A stretch of DNA of 64,000 bases from assembly GCA_027186245.1 (NCBI GenBank), contig CP114482.1, forward strand, positions 33,127,209-33,191,208, written 5' to 3'. Each line of letters begins with the position of its first letter. Positions within the stretch are counted from its first letter, which is position 1. Positions 1-12,857 of the stretch are shown here, one piece after another. The notes below the pieces were generated by a model, which ran no database searches, had not been told where the DNA came from, and saw nothing but the letters and a program-made list of their open reading frames with translations. Source of the DNA: Coriaria nepalensis. Lineage: Eukaryota; Streptophyta; Magnoliopsida; Cucurbitales; Coriariaceae. A program made the translations under genes and the position numbers.

Positions 1-900
1 TTGTAGCATTCCTATACATGAGTGATGTTCTTCCTAAGAACATCATTCATGCTCATCAACATATAGCATTTTTCCTTATTATTGGATTAGATCCAATTGT
101 CATATTTTTCCTATACGTTACGGGCAACAATAGCAGAGGGCTCTTCAAGACATTCCTCGATTAAGACAAAAAATATGCACTAGTGCCCCCTTTTGTCTCC
201 TTAAACCCTTCATCTTCTCTAAAGAGAAACCTCCATAGCTCTCCATTTCCTTTTCAAAAAGTCTATTCTTTTCTTCAAGAAAACCATTTTTATCTATGGA
301 ATCACCTTTTCCTAAAAGAAATCTCCCCAAATATTAGTTCATTTTAAGTAGAGACCCCTTTTCTACAAATCTACCTCTTTCTTCGAGAAGCCATTCAAGT
401 GACACGAAAATCACCATGATGGCCAGTCCTTTCAAATTCCCTTGGTAACTATCGCCCTTGTAAATATCGATGTGGTTTCTTGGGTCACTATCGCCCTTGT
501 ATTTGGAAACTAAAAGGGGTTTGAACTTCCCTAGTACTGGTGCATCATTAATCATTTAGGTGAATAGGCTCTCATCCCAATCACTTCCACCACTAGCCCT
601 CCCTACTTCATCACAACCTCTATCTGCTTAATTTTTTTCCTCCAGCACTAGATCTAACCGTGGCTAGGGAGAGGTTCCCTCTAGCGCTATGTCCTTCTTG
701 GATAAGGAAGAGGTTTCCTCATGCTAGTTTTTTGTAACCGTCATTCGGATCGATCCTGAGGAGTAGGTCAGTTCCGTTTGTAGGTAATTACTATCCTTAA
801 GGTCATCTTCAGCAGAGTCGCACTTCATTCCTCCTTGGTGCTTGAGGCAATGGTTGATGGGGTGCCTCCTCTCTAACTTTTGCATGCACATGTGTAATGA
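1..900 (-). mobile_element. Degenerate Ty3/Gypsy gag remnant
   Basis: Minus-strand reading of about 334-555 gives a gag-like stretch (PVLGKFKPLLVSKYKGDSD followed by PRNHID) resembling the gag core of plant Gypsy elements, where a 'P.KFKPP...YDG..DP..H' pattern is common. A second short open segment lies at 145-330. Frames are broken and no protease, RT or LTR is visible in the window, so this is a fragment running off the left edge. The motif CTATCGCCCTTGTA occurs twice at about 448-500. The family assignment is inference from this short similarity. Confidence 0.4.
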
Positions 901-948
901 TTTTTTCTTACCCTTTCATAAATGGCTCAATTATTAGCTCACTCTAGT

Positions 949-1610
949 CTAGAGGTGGCAAACTGGGCTGGCCCGGTACGACACGGCTTCGGCACAACAT
1001 GGATTATATCGTGTCGTGCCCGGCACGGATTGGCCCATGTTGTGCTCGTGCCCGTGCCTAAAATAAGGGCACAACACGGATACAGTAATGGGCCATAAAC
1101 GTGTTGTGTCGTGCCGGCTCGTGGGATCGTGTCAACCCGTGTGCATGTTTTAACATGTGGGTTTATTTCGACCCGTGAGCTCGAAAACTTATTTTAAAAT
1201 AAAAAAAAATATTCTTAAATAAAAAACAGTTTTAAAGTGATTAGTTAAATACTAATAATATATACATATTTTGTATATTGTTAATCGTTCCTAATAATTA
1301 CTATTTAGTAAATTAGAAGTTATTTCTATTAATAATTAAAATTATAAATATTATAATAAATATTATTTGATCAAATAAGATTTTGCATTAATTGAAAGGT
1401 TTTTAAAATACAAAATGATTTTCGAAGAAAAAATTCCTAAGTTTAAGAGACACTTTTGAGCCCGTGCCTCGGACAGGCTCAAAAAAGCCGTGTCGTACTC
1501 CAGGCTCGCACGAGAAATCCATATCATGTTGTGCCATGCCGACCCACGTGCCCACATAATTGGGCATGGCACGGCCCGACACCCACATGCCCGTACTCAT
1601 ATTATGTACT
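949..1610. repeat. hAT-like GC-rich repeat remnant
   Basis: The block opens with CTAGAGGTGGCAAAC, a terminus typical of nonautonomous plant hAT elements. It has GC-rich ends (repeated GTGTCGTGCC / GGCACGG words, 960-1180 and 1455-1600) around an AT-rich core at about 1190-1440. The ends are partly inverted copies of each other (GGCCCGGTACGACACGG against CATGGCACGGCCCGACAC). No matching right terminus of the form TTTGCCACC was found, so the copy is probably truncated. A separate lone terminus-like string, TAGGGGTGGCAAC, lies at about 1754. Open frames here follow the palindromic ends and are not genes. Confidence 0.45.
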
Positions 1611-2498
1611 TTTATCATACCATACTATACGTGCTTATACCGTCCTGACCTATTTTACTGTCTCTACCCCAATCGTTATAGTCCTTCGCATTTCCTCTAT
1701 GACTTGGAAAATGTTGGTCACACGGGTCCCCTGTATCACCCCTACCAGAGCTGTAGGGGTGGCAACATGCCCTGAGGCTTGAGCGATAACACTCTACGCT
1801 ACCTTCCAAAAAAAGACAACACTCTACGCCTAACCCCTACTCATTCTAGGGCTCCCACGTCCGTTTGGTGGGATATGATTTACTTTTTGGGTATTTCCGA
1901 TGGCATTATCATTATTTGGTCCTCCAACAATTCCCGAAGTATCCATTCTTCAATATACTGGAAAAATTATATTCAATTGAGCTTTGTAAAATTAGAGACT
2001 AACGTCGGTGCAAAACTGTTATCATGATTTTCTAGAGGATGATCCTAAATAGATAGTCAACAGTATGCTCGAACCAAAATTTCATAGTTTACGAGAAAAG
2101 TACAAAAGGATTACACTTAGGGTGAAGATCCGATGAATCCCTCCAATGATTAATTAAATAAATTTCATATTATAACTCATAAATAACAATTTTCAGTAAT
2201 TTAACAAACGAAACTTTTAATAAAAAACTATTTTCCCAAACCTATTTAATAGTTTACCAAACAAATTATTCTTAAAATAAAGAAAACAATTGCCTAAACA
2301 CACCCTATGATTTTGTCTTTTCCCATTTTCTCACTCCTTTGTCTCAGTAACTTGAAAATGCACCAAACTTTATTGAGCCAACCCCCCTCATCTACTAGCA
2401 GGTTAAATCCACGGATCCTAAGCATGATAGGTCGTGAGGTTTTATTCCAAATACTTCACCGATAAAGCTTCTTGTTATCAGTTCTTTTATTGTAAATT
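1611..2498. other. Intergenic, 3' flank of the lipase gene
   Basis: AT-rich sequence with no supported gene. It holds the lone hAT-like terminus near 1754 and should include the 3' UTR of the minus-strand lipase gene just below 2499. No clear polyadenylation signal was assigned. Confidence 0.4.
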
Positions 2499-5400
2499 TC
2501 ATACTCTACGATTCAACCATTCTATGATGTCCCTCACGATATCTTCTCTCTCCGGTTCGAAAAGAAGATCATGTAAGAACCCTTCAAGTAATTTGATGGT
2601 TTTGTCAGCTGAAGAAGCTTTTTCATACAATTTTCGGGAAGCTTCTGGATCAGTTACTGTGTCAGCAGTGCCATGGAGAACAAAGAAGGGAATTTTCAAT
2701 TTGCTAAAGTTGTGCTGCAGGTAGGCTGCTATTTTGAGAATCTCATAGCCAGTCCTTACCCTAATGTACCCAGTATATACAAGAGGGTCCGAATATTTAG
2801 CCACTAAGGCTTCTGGGTCTCGAGAAACTCGAGTTCCTTTCTTATTTGCAGCACCAAATTGGTATCTTGGCAGCAAAAAGGAAAAAATTGGTGCAAGTAC
2901 CTGTTGGTCAAGAAAAGAGGAAAATGAAATTTTGATAGGCACCATACACAAAATGGTATTCGTTCTCCACCAACAAAGTGATAGATATGGTCAATAAAAA
3001 AGGGAAATATACTGACCACAAAAATTGGATGCGAAGGCTGAACTCCAACTGCAGGTGATGTTAAGATAACCCCTGATATGCGGGATTCCAAATTACGATC
3101 GAGCATTGCCTGCAAATCATGGAAGTGTAAGAAAGAATGAGATAAATTACAGGTTAAATATGCAGCAACCTAAGAATTAAACTGTACCTTGAGAACTATG
3201 GCTCCACCAGTTGAGTGTCCAAAGCAAAAACAAGGCAGTGCAGGGTTGCGAACCAGAACTTTCTCAAGAAATAACTTCTGCACATAGTAGGAAAAATGAA
3301 AAACTATTTAGTAACTGGACAGCATCATGACAGATCCTAATCAGTAACTTAAAGCGTTCAAAGCTTTTTTTTCTTTTTTTCTTTTTTTAATGGATTTTTA
3401 GGTCACTTCAAAGCATTACCAGATCTTCAACAGCGTCATCAAGAGAAGAAACATAAGCATGCAACCCATCAGTTCCACCATGACCTTTGTGCAGAAGAAA
3501 ATTAAACTTGTATCAGAATAATTGCTGGCCAAAACCTCAGAAACTGGAATTTGAATACAAAGAAACAAACATCATATAATAGGCTTAAAAACTATGAAAA
3601 TTTGCTTCCTCCAACAGCCCATACAGTTTAACACAAGTGCCCAAATTATAATAATAAGCTCTAACTTAACATGGTATAAGAGCATAATATTAGAATTATG
3701 AAGATCTTGTTAATGCCTTCATGAACAAGGATTGCAGGCAGATCATGTTAAGATCACATTTATCAATATAAGAGTACTGATGAAATTATGGTCTTATGAT
3801 ACTTATAGTGGAAATTCAAGCTTAACATGTTAACATGGTTTCATGTTTGGAGACTTTAGTTTGACTGCCCAATCAGATCTATGATGAAGATTTGAATATA
3901 TGGAAATCATATTCAAGGTCCACAAGCAAAATCAACAAGATAGTATTGGTCCAGCTAAACCTTGTATTGATCGAATGAAGAAGATAGCCTGGTTATCAGT
4001 AATAGCAGCTTTACAGATGTAATTTGGCCTTAGGCTAGTGTTAAGTCACAGTCCTTGCCATTCTTGTGATGGACTATTTTTTTATATTTAAAGCAATAGC
4101 TCAGTAGCTTATTTTAGCTTAGTCAAACGTGAAATAGTTTTATTTTCAAGTCTGTTTAAGCAATGTAAAACTGCATTCAGCAGTAGGCAAGAACCAAGCA
4201 AGTCCCTGGGTTTGGTCCGGATTCAAGCCCCTTGAATAACACTTGAAATTATACTCTAGACTTACCCGGTGATGTTGTAGGTCCAACTAGGGATGAGCAA
4301 ATTGTTGGTTTTCGGTAAAACCGAACCGAAACCGACCGAAACTGAAAATGCAACCGAGCCGGATTTTCACCGATTTGGCCGAAAAAACCGACTGTAACCA
4401 AACTGGTATTAGAACGGTCGGTTTCGGTCAAAACCAGTTCGGTTTTTTGGTCATGTTTTTTTCCTTTTCTATAATTCCACTTAATTGTAATATTGTATCA
4501 TGATGTATGTAAATAATGAGCGTATACATTATTTAATAATTTATTTTTGAGTTATCTTCAATTAATATCATATTTGATAAAAATTCAACATTATAACAAC
4601 TAAAAAAATGTCTTCTTACCTTAATATCATAATCAAAATAATTTTCAAATATATCATAAATTCATAGATATTAATCAATATCTTAAGATATGGACTGTGA
4701 TTGTGACTGTGTCTTCAAGGCCCCATCGTAGAAGTAATCAATATCAAAATCAGATGGTAGTTTGCTCTATGGGTCGAAGGGTCAAAGGGTCGAAGGCCCC
4801 ATTAACCCTTCGAGTAAACTAAAAGTTAGGATACTCTACAGGCCAAAAGCCCCATCGAACCGTATAGCATCATAAGTTATAAACTTATAATCATAACTTC
4901 TAATTTACTCGAAGGGTCGAAGGCCCCATCGACTCTTCGAGTAAACTAGAAATTATGATACTCGGAGGGTTAATGGGATCTTCGACCCGTAGAGTAAATA
5001 AATAAATAATAGGTTTTCAATTTTCGGTCGGTTCACCGAAACCGACCGAAAAATCGAAAACCGATTTGCCCAAACATTTTTCAGTCGGTACGGTTTTTTT
5101 TGCTCACCCCTCGCTCCCCCTAAAGTTTGCAACCCAATGCCAAAGGTGAGCAGATAAGTTTCCCATGTTTCCAAAGGAAAAAAAAAAAAAAAAAAACCAA
5201 GCAAGGTTCTACCTCATTCTGTCTTCATAGCAAAGAGAACGTATTCTTAATTGTATTATGTCTTCTCTGTTATTCAGAAATATTAAGTGTTTGCACTTCA
5301 TGTCAACATTTTATCTTAAAATCCTATCATGTTATGGGAGCAAGCAAGTGAATTCAAGAACAACTCACTTCTGACTTGTCTCAAATCCGGTCAGTTTTCC

Positions 5401-8400
5401 AACATGGTATCAAAGCATACCAGAAATTCCAACACATAAACCTCAATGGTAAAGCATGTTCGGTCCCTATTTGTTATTTATGCATATTAAATGCTTCTTT
5501 CTAGGCATGAAGACCCAAATTTTTACAGGCTTCTCTTGCATGTGAGGGGGAGAATGTTAACAGTCTCAATGCTTAATGAGTCTTTTCCTAAATGGTCAAA
5601 TTTATTTTAGGACGATCAATAACTTAACACAGTCAAAACTCTTCAATGATCAACAAAGACTAAACATTGGAAATAAGACAATCAGATACATGGTAAGAAA
5701 GTAACGACTTGCCTTAACACATTTATAACCATGCAATATAGAAAAACAAGATCATCACAAACCACAGTAAAATGTAAACACGCATCAATCGCCACATGAA
5801 ACTTGATCGGGAAACGCTTTGTTTTAGGGGGAGAGGGAGGGAGAGAAGAGAGGGGGTGCTGGGCTTGCTGGCTAAGGAGGGCATCATTTAGCGTTGCAAA
5901 CCACAAGCAAAATGTAAAAGGCGCATCAATCAGTAGAAGCTAATGGATGCGAAACACTTCATATCTATTGGGTTTAAAGTTCAGTAATAGTATTTCCGTG
6001 AAATGCAGTGCCTAAGATAACAAGTTGCTGCTCCCGCTTCTGCTTTTCTTTCATAATATTAATCCTTTTCAATAACTTAAATACACAAGGCAACATGACA
6101 CTGAAATAACATGCCAAGCTTACTCAAGTAGAGAAACTTCATATGTTATTCAACCCCTGCAACATCCAGACATAGATATGCTCTTGACGAATATCGATCT
6201 CTAAGTATGAAATGGTGGGTATGAATGGTGATTGAAAATAAAAAATGGATGACCTTTAAAGGATGGTAGAGTGAACTTTAATCATAAATAGGACCTCTAT
6301 ATACCTAAATTTTCCAATTTCCCTCCCAAGGTTATTAGTCGTCCAACCACTAAAAAATATCAGTAGAAACTCAAAGTAGAGAAACATAAGTATGAGGTAC
6401 CACGAGATATAAAGACGCAGTTTAGATGAACAAAATTGTCCTTTTAGCAGAATGTGGTCTGACACGCTGACCATCTTCCTCTAAAGACAAATAAAAAAGA
6501 ACGATTCCCATTTTATAAGAAGAAAGTGAAGACACGATCGTTTAACCAGGACATGTCAGCCTCATAAACTTTTGATTTTATATTTATTTTCTTAATTAAA
6601 AAAGAGAGTGAAAAAAAATTGCACCTCAGCGGCGCAGCTCGGCATGGGCATTGGGAAAGTAACTAAAAAGTAAAATGAAGCTAAAATTAGAAAGAAATTT
6701 TTGGCTTAATTGTGATCTGCAATTGAAGTGATATGTTAATTATTCTCTCAAGTTAAGAGAACCCAAGCAAATGACGTAGGGAAAAAGACATAAAGCTTTT
6801 TAAGTTTTCTCTTGGAAACGATCGAAACTTGATCTAACAGTTTTAAAATGAACTAGCACATGACTTTTGCATGCCCCTTCAAAATTTTGAACAACTTCGA
6901 AAATGCCATGCAATGCCAAAGCTAAGGTGATTTAAATTAAGGAAATAACTTGATTCATCAAATATGTCTAGGGAAAATACTAAGGGGGGGGAAAAAGAGG
7001 AAAGAGAAAGTTTAAATTGCAACTTTTAGTACATGTAGGTAGATTCACAAAAACTTCAGCCTTAATATGATCTATATAATTGTCATCCAGTGCACTCCTG
7101 TGCATGTAATCAATAATTTATATGGCTGATGTGAACTAAAACAACATCCAAACCTTCTTGTTATTATCTCAATAGTGGCTAAATCTCATACAATTGGGTT
7201 TTAAGATGGTAACAAATTCAAGCTCCAGGAAACAAACTTTAAGTAAGAAACTATCAAGGAAGATGACAGATAGGCCATAACCATGCTGTGAATGCATGTC
7301 AGTGTGTTGGAATGCAAGAGGCTGAATATTGGTTTCTTAAAGGACTCCCTCTCCTCTTTATTCCCTTAACAATTTTTCATTCTTGCAAAACAATCTATAA
7401 GATCTCTACCCTTTGCAAATATTAGACTCGCACCCTTTGGTGAATGTCAGTGGCTGAGGGTATCAAAAATTGTAAGCCCGTGTAGCTTTCGAATATTAGG
7501 ATACTTCATTTCCTGAATCTATGTGCTTCAAGGTTACCTTGTGCTTCTTATAACCTTTGCTCATCACATTCAGAAACAAACTAGTTATCTTCTCAAGAAG
7601 TGAGGCAAATCAGATATCATTCACTTCCAAGTAAAACCAGAAAAGTGTAAATAAGAGTGATATCTAAACCATACTATCACACAATGTCTAACCAGCTAAG
7701 GAGCGCTAGTCGCCTGAAACTGAAGAGGTGTCCAAGAAAGTAATCAGGGGTATGTTTTGTTTTATGAGAAAGATAAATAAAACTTTAGAGGGTTATCTGA
7801 TTCATTAACTTACCAATCCAGTCCATTCCATAAACCTTGTAGCCATTAGCGTTTAGCTGCTTTGCAAAATCACTGTATCTACCACTGTTATAATAACAAA
7901 AAGAAAGACAATTATTAGTAGTACATCAAATCATGCAGAAACAAAGAAAGAGACTGTAAATTTCAGGTGAAACTCAAATCAAACCTGTGTTCATTGAGGC
8001 CATGCAGAAGGACAACCACTCCCCTGCACCTAGAATGAAGTTAAATATATGCTCTATATCATTTAAAGAGAACCAATAAAAAGATGGATATGAATTCAGG
8101 AGATTGTTCAAAAAAGAAAAAGGAACTTTCATAGTTCTTAGAGTTTCATGGTTCTCTTCCACTGTCCCTTCTACTCAAGGCTTCTCAATAAAGTGGGATC
8201 GTTATAAAACTAGTTTAGGTGACGACTCACAAGCACCAACTCTTCAAAGATTTAATCTGTAACAAGGCAAGTAACAACAATTTCAAGGGAGCTTTGTACG
8301 CTTCAAATTCCTGAACAAGATGAATATATAAGACTGATACCCTCATAAAGAGAATGTTCTGTTATTTTGATTTTATAGACTCCTTAGATTTCTTTCTCTT

Positions 8401-9110
8401 CTAAACGAAAATATAAAATAGGAGGCTGCAATGCCCCATCATGAGCACATTAGATATCTTTCCAATTGCTAAATCAACTCCTAGTAGGGAGACAAACAGG
8501 CTTGTAATATTAAAAGCATTTCAATGGTCAACCAAGACTCTGCCAAAGTGAGAGTGCAGACCCAAGTTAATAAAGTTATAGGACTGAAAATAATAATGAT
8601 AATAATAATTAGATAAAATAAATTAAAAATAATAATGCGAAACCTTATCATCCCCTTTATAGGGGTCCACGATTGTGTAAAAAGAGTGTCGCCCCTTGCC
8701 GTACTGCATAAGGAAAATTCCCTGACCGAATTTTCATCCTTATCCTCAATGACCCTCTGTATTGCCAACGCTCTCCTCACCGCCACCTCGTCATCCACCG
8801 GGGCAGTGGACGGTCTCATATTCTGACTCTTCCAAGCAACAATCGGCACCGGAACCATCACAATCGATTTCTTCCTTCTTTGTTTCTCATCCTTGGGCAG
8901 CTTCTCCGGCGACGATAATGCCGATCGCTTTCTACCACGAAAAGGTACCGTCAACAACAACACAACGCCGTTACACAACAAAACGACGGCGCTAATCAAT
9001 CTAACTAAAATCTTCCATGCACGCGGCGAGAAGATCGCGTTTACGCGTCCACTCGCACCGGACGTAAGCATCAGTGAAGACGAGGAGGAGGAGGAGGCGG
9101 AGGCTTCCAT
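2499..9110 (-). CDS. Monoacylglycerol-lipase-type alpha/beta hydrolase
   Basis: A serine hydrolase of the plant MAGL-like family, expected to cleave acylglycerols or related esters at a membrane. Exons (minus): 8644-9110, 7985-8029, 7814-7884, 3420-3484, 3188-3277, 3017-3109, 2499-2900. All junctions are GT-AG and the joined frame is 410 codons without a stop. Residues about 30-53 are hydrophobic, a likely membrane anchor. The catalytic set is visible: HGLNEH oxyanion loop in exon 2, nucleophile Ser238 in GHSTGG, Asp357 in HGTADTVTDP, His387 in GFLHDLLFEPER. Ile-Gly-His-Gly-Gly at exon 3/4 also fits the family. Start chosen at 9110 (MEASAS) because relatives begin close to the anchor; the frame stays open upstream to 9281. 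Exon 2 has two acceptors 6 nt apart, both in frame. Intron 3 is 4.3 kb and holds a hAT-type MITE. Family assignment is strong; exact substrate is unknown. Confidence 0.93.
4287..5113. mobile_element. hAT-type MITE inside lipase intron 3
   Basis: Terminal inverted repeats CTAGGGATGAGCAAA (4287) and the complement of TTTGCTCACCCCTCG (ending 5113) bound an 827 bp AT-rich element. Subterminal parts are runs of GGTTTTCGGT / ACCGAAACCGACCGAAA in opposite orientations. No transposase is present, so the copy is nonautonomous. A clear 8-bp target duplication is not seen. The interior at 4770-4995 carries GGGTCGAAGG words in both orientations, also found in the array near 58.9 kb. Confidence 0.7.
5114..7813. 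other. Rest of lipase intron 3, no gene seen
   Basis: AT-rich intron DNA. It contains an A-tract at 5178-5196 and a purine-rich patch at 5825-5860. I found no domain, RNA gene or terminal repeat in this stretch; short open frames lack any recognisable motif. Confidence 0.5.
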
Positions 9111-9743
9111 TAACCTAACTTCTCTGCAGGAAATCGATGCGTCAGATTCAAATCGAGGTCCTAGGGTTAATTTCTTCGATCGAAAGCTTCTTTTCGCATC
9201 AAATTGATAAGGCCTAGTCGGGGGAAGGAGATTTCGGACCTGTTTGGAGATTGAAATAGGAGTAATTCTTAAACAGATCATAAAACTGGAGAGAAAAAAC
9301 AGTTATCTCTGTCCCGGTATGCGAAGAATGAAGGCTAGAAAATTAAGAAAGGAATAAGAGATTGGTTGAATAACCGTTCTGAAAATTTCTAGAGACTGCC
9401 TAAAGACAAGGAAATTACTTATGAGGATCTGTTTATTTATTATTATATTATTATTTCTTTTAATTCAAACAGAAAAAGAAGCAGATATTTGTTTTAGTTG
9501 TTGGCCAAGTAATTATAACGAGATCATTTGATATTTATTAATTTAAACCTGACTTTTATTATTGAATTTATATAATTTTAATTAAAATTTTAATTTAAAA
9601 ATTAATTATTATTTTTTATATCTATTTTAATAAATTTATCAATTATTTATGTATCTATTGTTGAACTCTTTTTTTTTACTTTGAAATTATCTTTTTATAT
9701 TTAGTCTTAAAATTTATTATTTTTTATTTTAGGGCATTTTTTT
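9111..9743. other. Upstream region of the lipase gene
   Basis: Contains the presumed minus-strand 5' UTR and promoter of the lipase gene (9111 to about 9450), then strongly AT-rich DNA. No TATA box could be assigned with confidence and no other gene is seen. Confidence 0.35.
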
Positions 9744-10043
9744 TGATGGAGCAAGCTCAATTATGGATATTAAACCTTTACCGATTGTTAGTGGGATAAA
9801 AATATAAAATAACATAATTTTGAGGTGGAAAAAATAATTTGAAGGTTATTATTGAAAAACTATAAGCTTATACAAATAACTCTCACAAGCTAAATAATTT
9901 TTATATTTTTTAATGAAAAATAAATTGGTTTATATAGCCATTATAAATACAAGAAAAGAATATTGCAACTCACTTCTCAAGAGTCCTAGATTCTTGGTAG
10001 AGTAACTAAAAAATAGGACAAAAACTAACAAACCATAACAACA
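9744..10043 (-). repeat. 3' LTR of Copia element 1
   Basis: On the minus strand the segment starts TGTTGTTATGG directly after a purine-rich tract (AGGAGAAG, plus 10050-10060) that can serve as the polypurine primer. It ends in CCATCA at 9744, giving about 300 bp with TG...CA ends. A TATA-like GGCTATATAAACC lies inside. It immediately follows the end of the RNase H frame at 10073. The partner 5' LTR is absent, so the limits rest on terminal motifs only. Confidence 0.5.
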
Positions 10044-10072
10044 TTAAATGAGCTTCTCCTAATAAATAAGAG

Positions 10073-12300
10073 TTATTGAACTAAAACAGATAAACCATAA
10101 ACTAAAGCTACTAGAAGAGCTCGGTTTACTTCATCTCTAGCCTTGACTCCAAGTATCCCTCGAAGCCTCTCAAATGTTTCCAGCTTCAGAGGCTTAGTTA
10201 ATATGTCTGCAAGTTGTTTACTGCTACCATAAAACTCTAGCCTCAGAGCACCATCTTTGGTAAGATCACTTAGAAAGTGAAATCTTACATTGACGTGTTT
10301 GCTTCTCCCATAAAAGACAGGATTCTTGGACATCTTAATAATGGAGCTATTATCACATAATATGGTGACACACTTACATTGAATATGACTGAGCTTGTTA
10401 AGCACTCGTTGCATCCAGATACTTTGGCAAGTGCAGGCGGTAGCTGCCACATACTCGACCTTCGTAGTAGAGAAAGTGACCACAAACTGCTTCTTTGAAG
10501 ACCATGATACCGCTCAACCACTTAACGTAAACACAAAACCGCAATGTAAACACAAAACCGGATGTGCTTCGACTATCATCAGACTAGCATAATCGCTATC
10601 ACTATATGCCAATATTTCATCACAAACTCTTCTTCAATAAAACACCCCCAAATCAATTGTCCCTTTGAGATAGCGCAACACACTTTTAGCTGCAGACATG
10701 TGTGCTTCTCTTGAACATGACATGAACCTACTAATAAGACAAACCACATACATAAGATCTGGTCTAGTAGCAGTTAGATACATGAGACTGCCAACAAGCT
10801 GCTTGTATAAAGTTCCATCAACCTCAGCTCCACCATCTTTTTTTGACAACTTTGAACCCAAAACAATCGGATTCCTTACAAGATTGCTATTAGCCATACC
10901 AAATCTGTCAAGAACCTCTCTAGCATAATTGCTTTTGACACAAATGTATTCATTCTACAGTTTGTTTAATCTCAACCCCCAAAAAATACTTCATCTCCCC
11001 TAAGTCAGTAATTTCAAACTCATGCATCATAGAGCTCTTAAAACTCTCAATCATAAACACATCATCTCCAGTAAAAATAAGATCGTCAACATAGAGACTT
11101 ACAATCAAAATTTTACCTTTTCCTTTAACCTTCATAAACAGCTTGTGCTCAAAAATGCATTTTTCAAAGCCTGCCTTCACGAAGCATCCTTCAATTCTAC
11201 AATACCACACCCTTAGTGGCTACTTTAATCCGTACAGCTTTCTTAAGCTTATAAACTTTATTTTCTTCACCTTTCTTTATTTAGCCTAGAAGTTTATCCA
11301 CATAGACTGTCTCACTCAGTTCACCATGCAGGAAAGCGTTCTTGACATCAAGTTGAAGCACAGTCCACCCCTTTTGAGCTGCCAAAGCTAACACCATTCT
11401 AATTGTGTCCCAACGAGCCACCAGAGCAAACAACTCATTGTAGTTTATTCTATGCTCTTGGGCATAGCCTTTTGCCACCAAACGTGCCTTACATTTATCA
11501 AATTCTCCTTTTTCATTAAGCTTGGTTTTATACACCCATTTCACACCAATTCTCTTGGCTCCCATAGGTAGATCTACTAGCTCCCACGTTTTATTCTTAA
11601 CAATAGATGCAATCTCCAAATCTATTACACTCCTCAATTTATCACTCATTGACGCTTCATCATAGCTTGTAGGATCAAGGTTAGAAATAAACATGGCCAG
11701 ACTTTGCATAACTTCTTCTTTCATAATCTTGCATCTAGGTTGGAGTTCTTCCAATTCTTTTCCTTAGAACCAATTCCTTCAGTGTCTTGGAGTGTTGGCT
11801 TCCGGTGAACTCTCATTGTTTACTACCTCTTTATTGTTACTATGCATGGCTTCACTTTGGTCTTCATCTGCGTCACTATCACTTTCCATTTCTTCATTGT
11901 TTCCTTCTTCTTCATTCTCACCCCATATAAGCATATTAATCCTAACTTCTTCTTCACTTCTTCCCTAATCCTAGCTCTCATTTTCTTCAAATACAACATC
12001 CTTACTGGTCACAACTTGCTTTGTAATAGGATCAAGGAGTCTATAAGCTTTAGACTCTTCACTTACTCTAAGCAGTACAGCCTTGAAACTCTTATCCTCA
12101 AGCTTAGTCCTTTAACATCAGGTATGTGCACATGGCCTATACATCCAAACACCCTGAAATAATCAACGTTGGGCTTCACACCACTCTAGCTCTCTTCAGG
12201 AGTCTTGTCCTTTACAACAACAGTATAACTTATGTTGGGAATGTGAGTTATCCACTTCACTACCTTCGCCCAAAAGGCCTATTGCATTTTCTTTTTCTAT
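10073..12300 (-). pseudogene. Copia element 1: integrase end, RT, RNase H
   Basis: Broken minus-strand Ty1/Copia polyprotein. In order: the end of the integrase region (NVDYFRVFGCIGHVHIPD, about 12110-12170); RT N-terminal half at 11281-11754 (GVKWVYKTKLNEKG, ARLVAKGYAQ, LQLDVKNAFLHGE); the YVDDLIF active site with FEITDLGEMKYFLGVEI at 10950-11210; an RT/RNase H linker at 10634-10897 (LVGSLMYLTATRPDL); and RNase H at 10073-10483 (LCDNSS, HVNVRFHFL, QLADILTKPL). Stops and frameshifts between segments make it non-functional. Gag, protease and most of integrase are missing; the break near 12300 abuts the LTR remnant of element 2. Confidence 0.85.
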
Positions 12301-12304
12301 AAGT

Positions 12305-12412
12305 CATCATAAGAAGGAGTCAATGCAAAATCCATTTGTTGCAAAAAAGTCAACTAAAAATAGAACATAAAATAGAATGCTAATAAAATGCATAACATAA
12401 CACATTCTAACA
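12305..12412 (-). repeat. Truncated 3' LTR of Copia element 2
   Basis: About 105 bp matching the first part of the LTR at 16366-17049, both starting TGTTAGAATGTGTTATG on the minus strand. It follows a purine tract (AAGGATGAG) acting as polypurine primer. The rest of the LTR is gone and Copia element 1 sequence begins at once, so the junction marks a deletion. Most differences from the other LTR are transitions, with the 5' LTR richer in A/T. Confidence 0.8.
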
Positions 12413-12857
12413 CTCATCCTTGATTGTTTTGCATATCTATTTTTAAAGTAATCAAACTTGTATCCATAGAGAGACTTAGTAAAGATTTCAGCATTTTTAA
12501 TTCTTTGAAATGCAATGCTCAAGCCTTGTGTCTCAAATTTTGATCAATTCTCTAATGACATGGAATTTGATCAAAATGTGTTTTGTTTTACCAAATTAGA
12601 TATGATTTTCTAATATTGCAATTGCTGACTTCCTATCACAGAAAATAGTTATAGGCTTTTCTTGGTTGAATCCTAGATCCTTCATGATCTTCCTTATCCA
12701 AGTAGCTTAATTAGCAGCTGATACAACTACTATATATTCTGCCTCAATAGTGGATTGAGCCATAACTGATTGCTTCTTGGAGCTCCAGCGAAGATGGATG
12801 ATCCAAGGGAAAAATAAAACCCACTTGTGCTCTTCATATCATCCATGGATCCGACCT

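Noticed and set aside
4200..4260. Possible tRNA-like T-loop (GGATTCAAGCC)
   Set aside because: No acceptor stem or anticodon arm can be folded around it.
8635..9207. Plus-strand frames opposite lipase exon 1
   Set aside because: Antisense shadows of the coding exon; composition follows the serine and acidic runs of the real protein.
9111..9281. Longer N-terminus for the lipase starting at 9281
   Set aside because: The frame is open, but the added part is basic and unlike the family, whereas MEASAS at 9110 sits just before the membrane anchor as in relatives.
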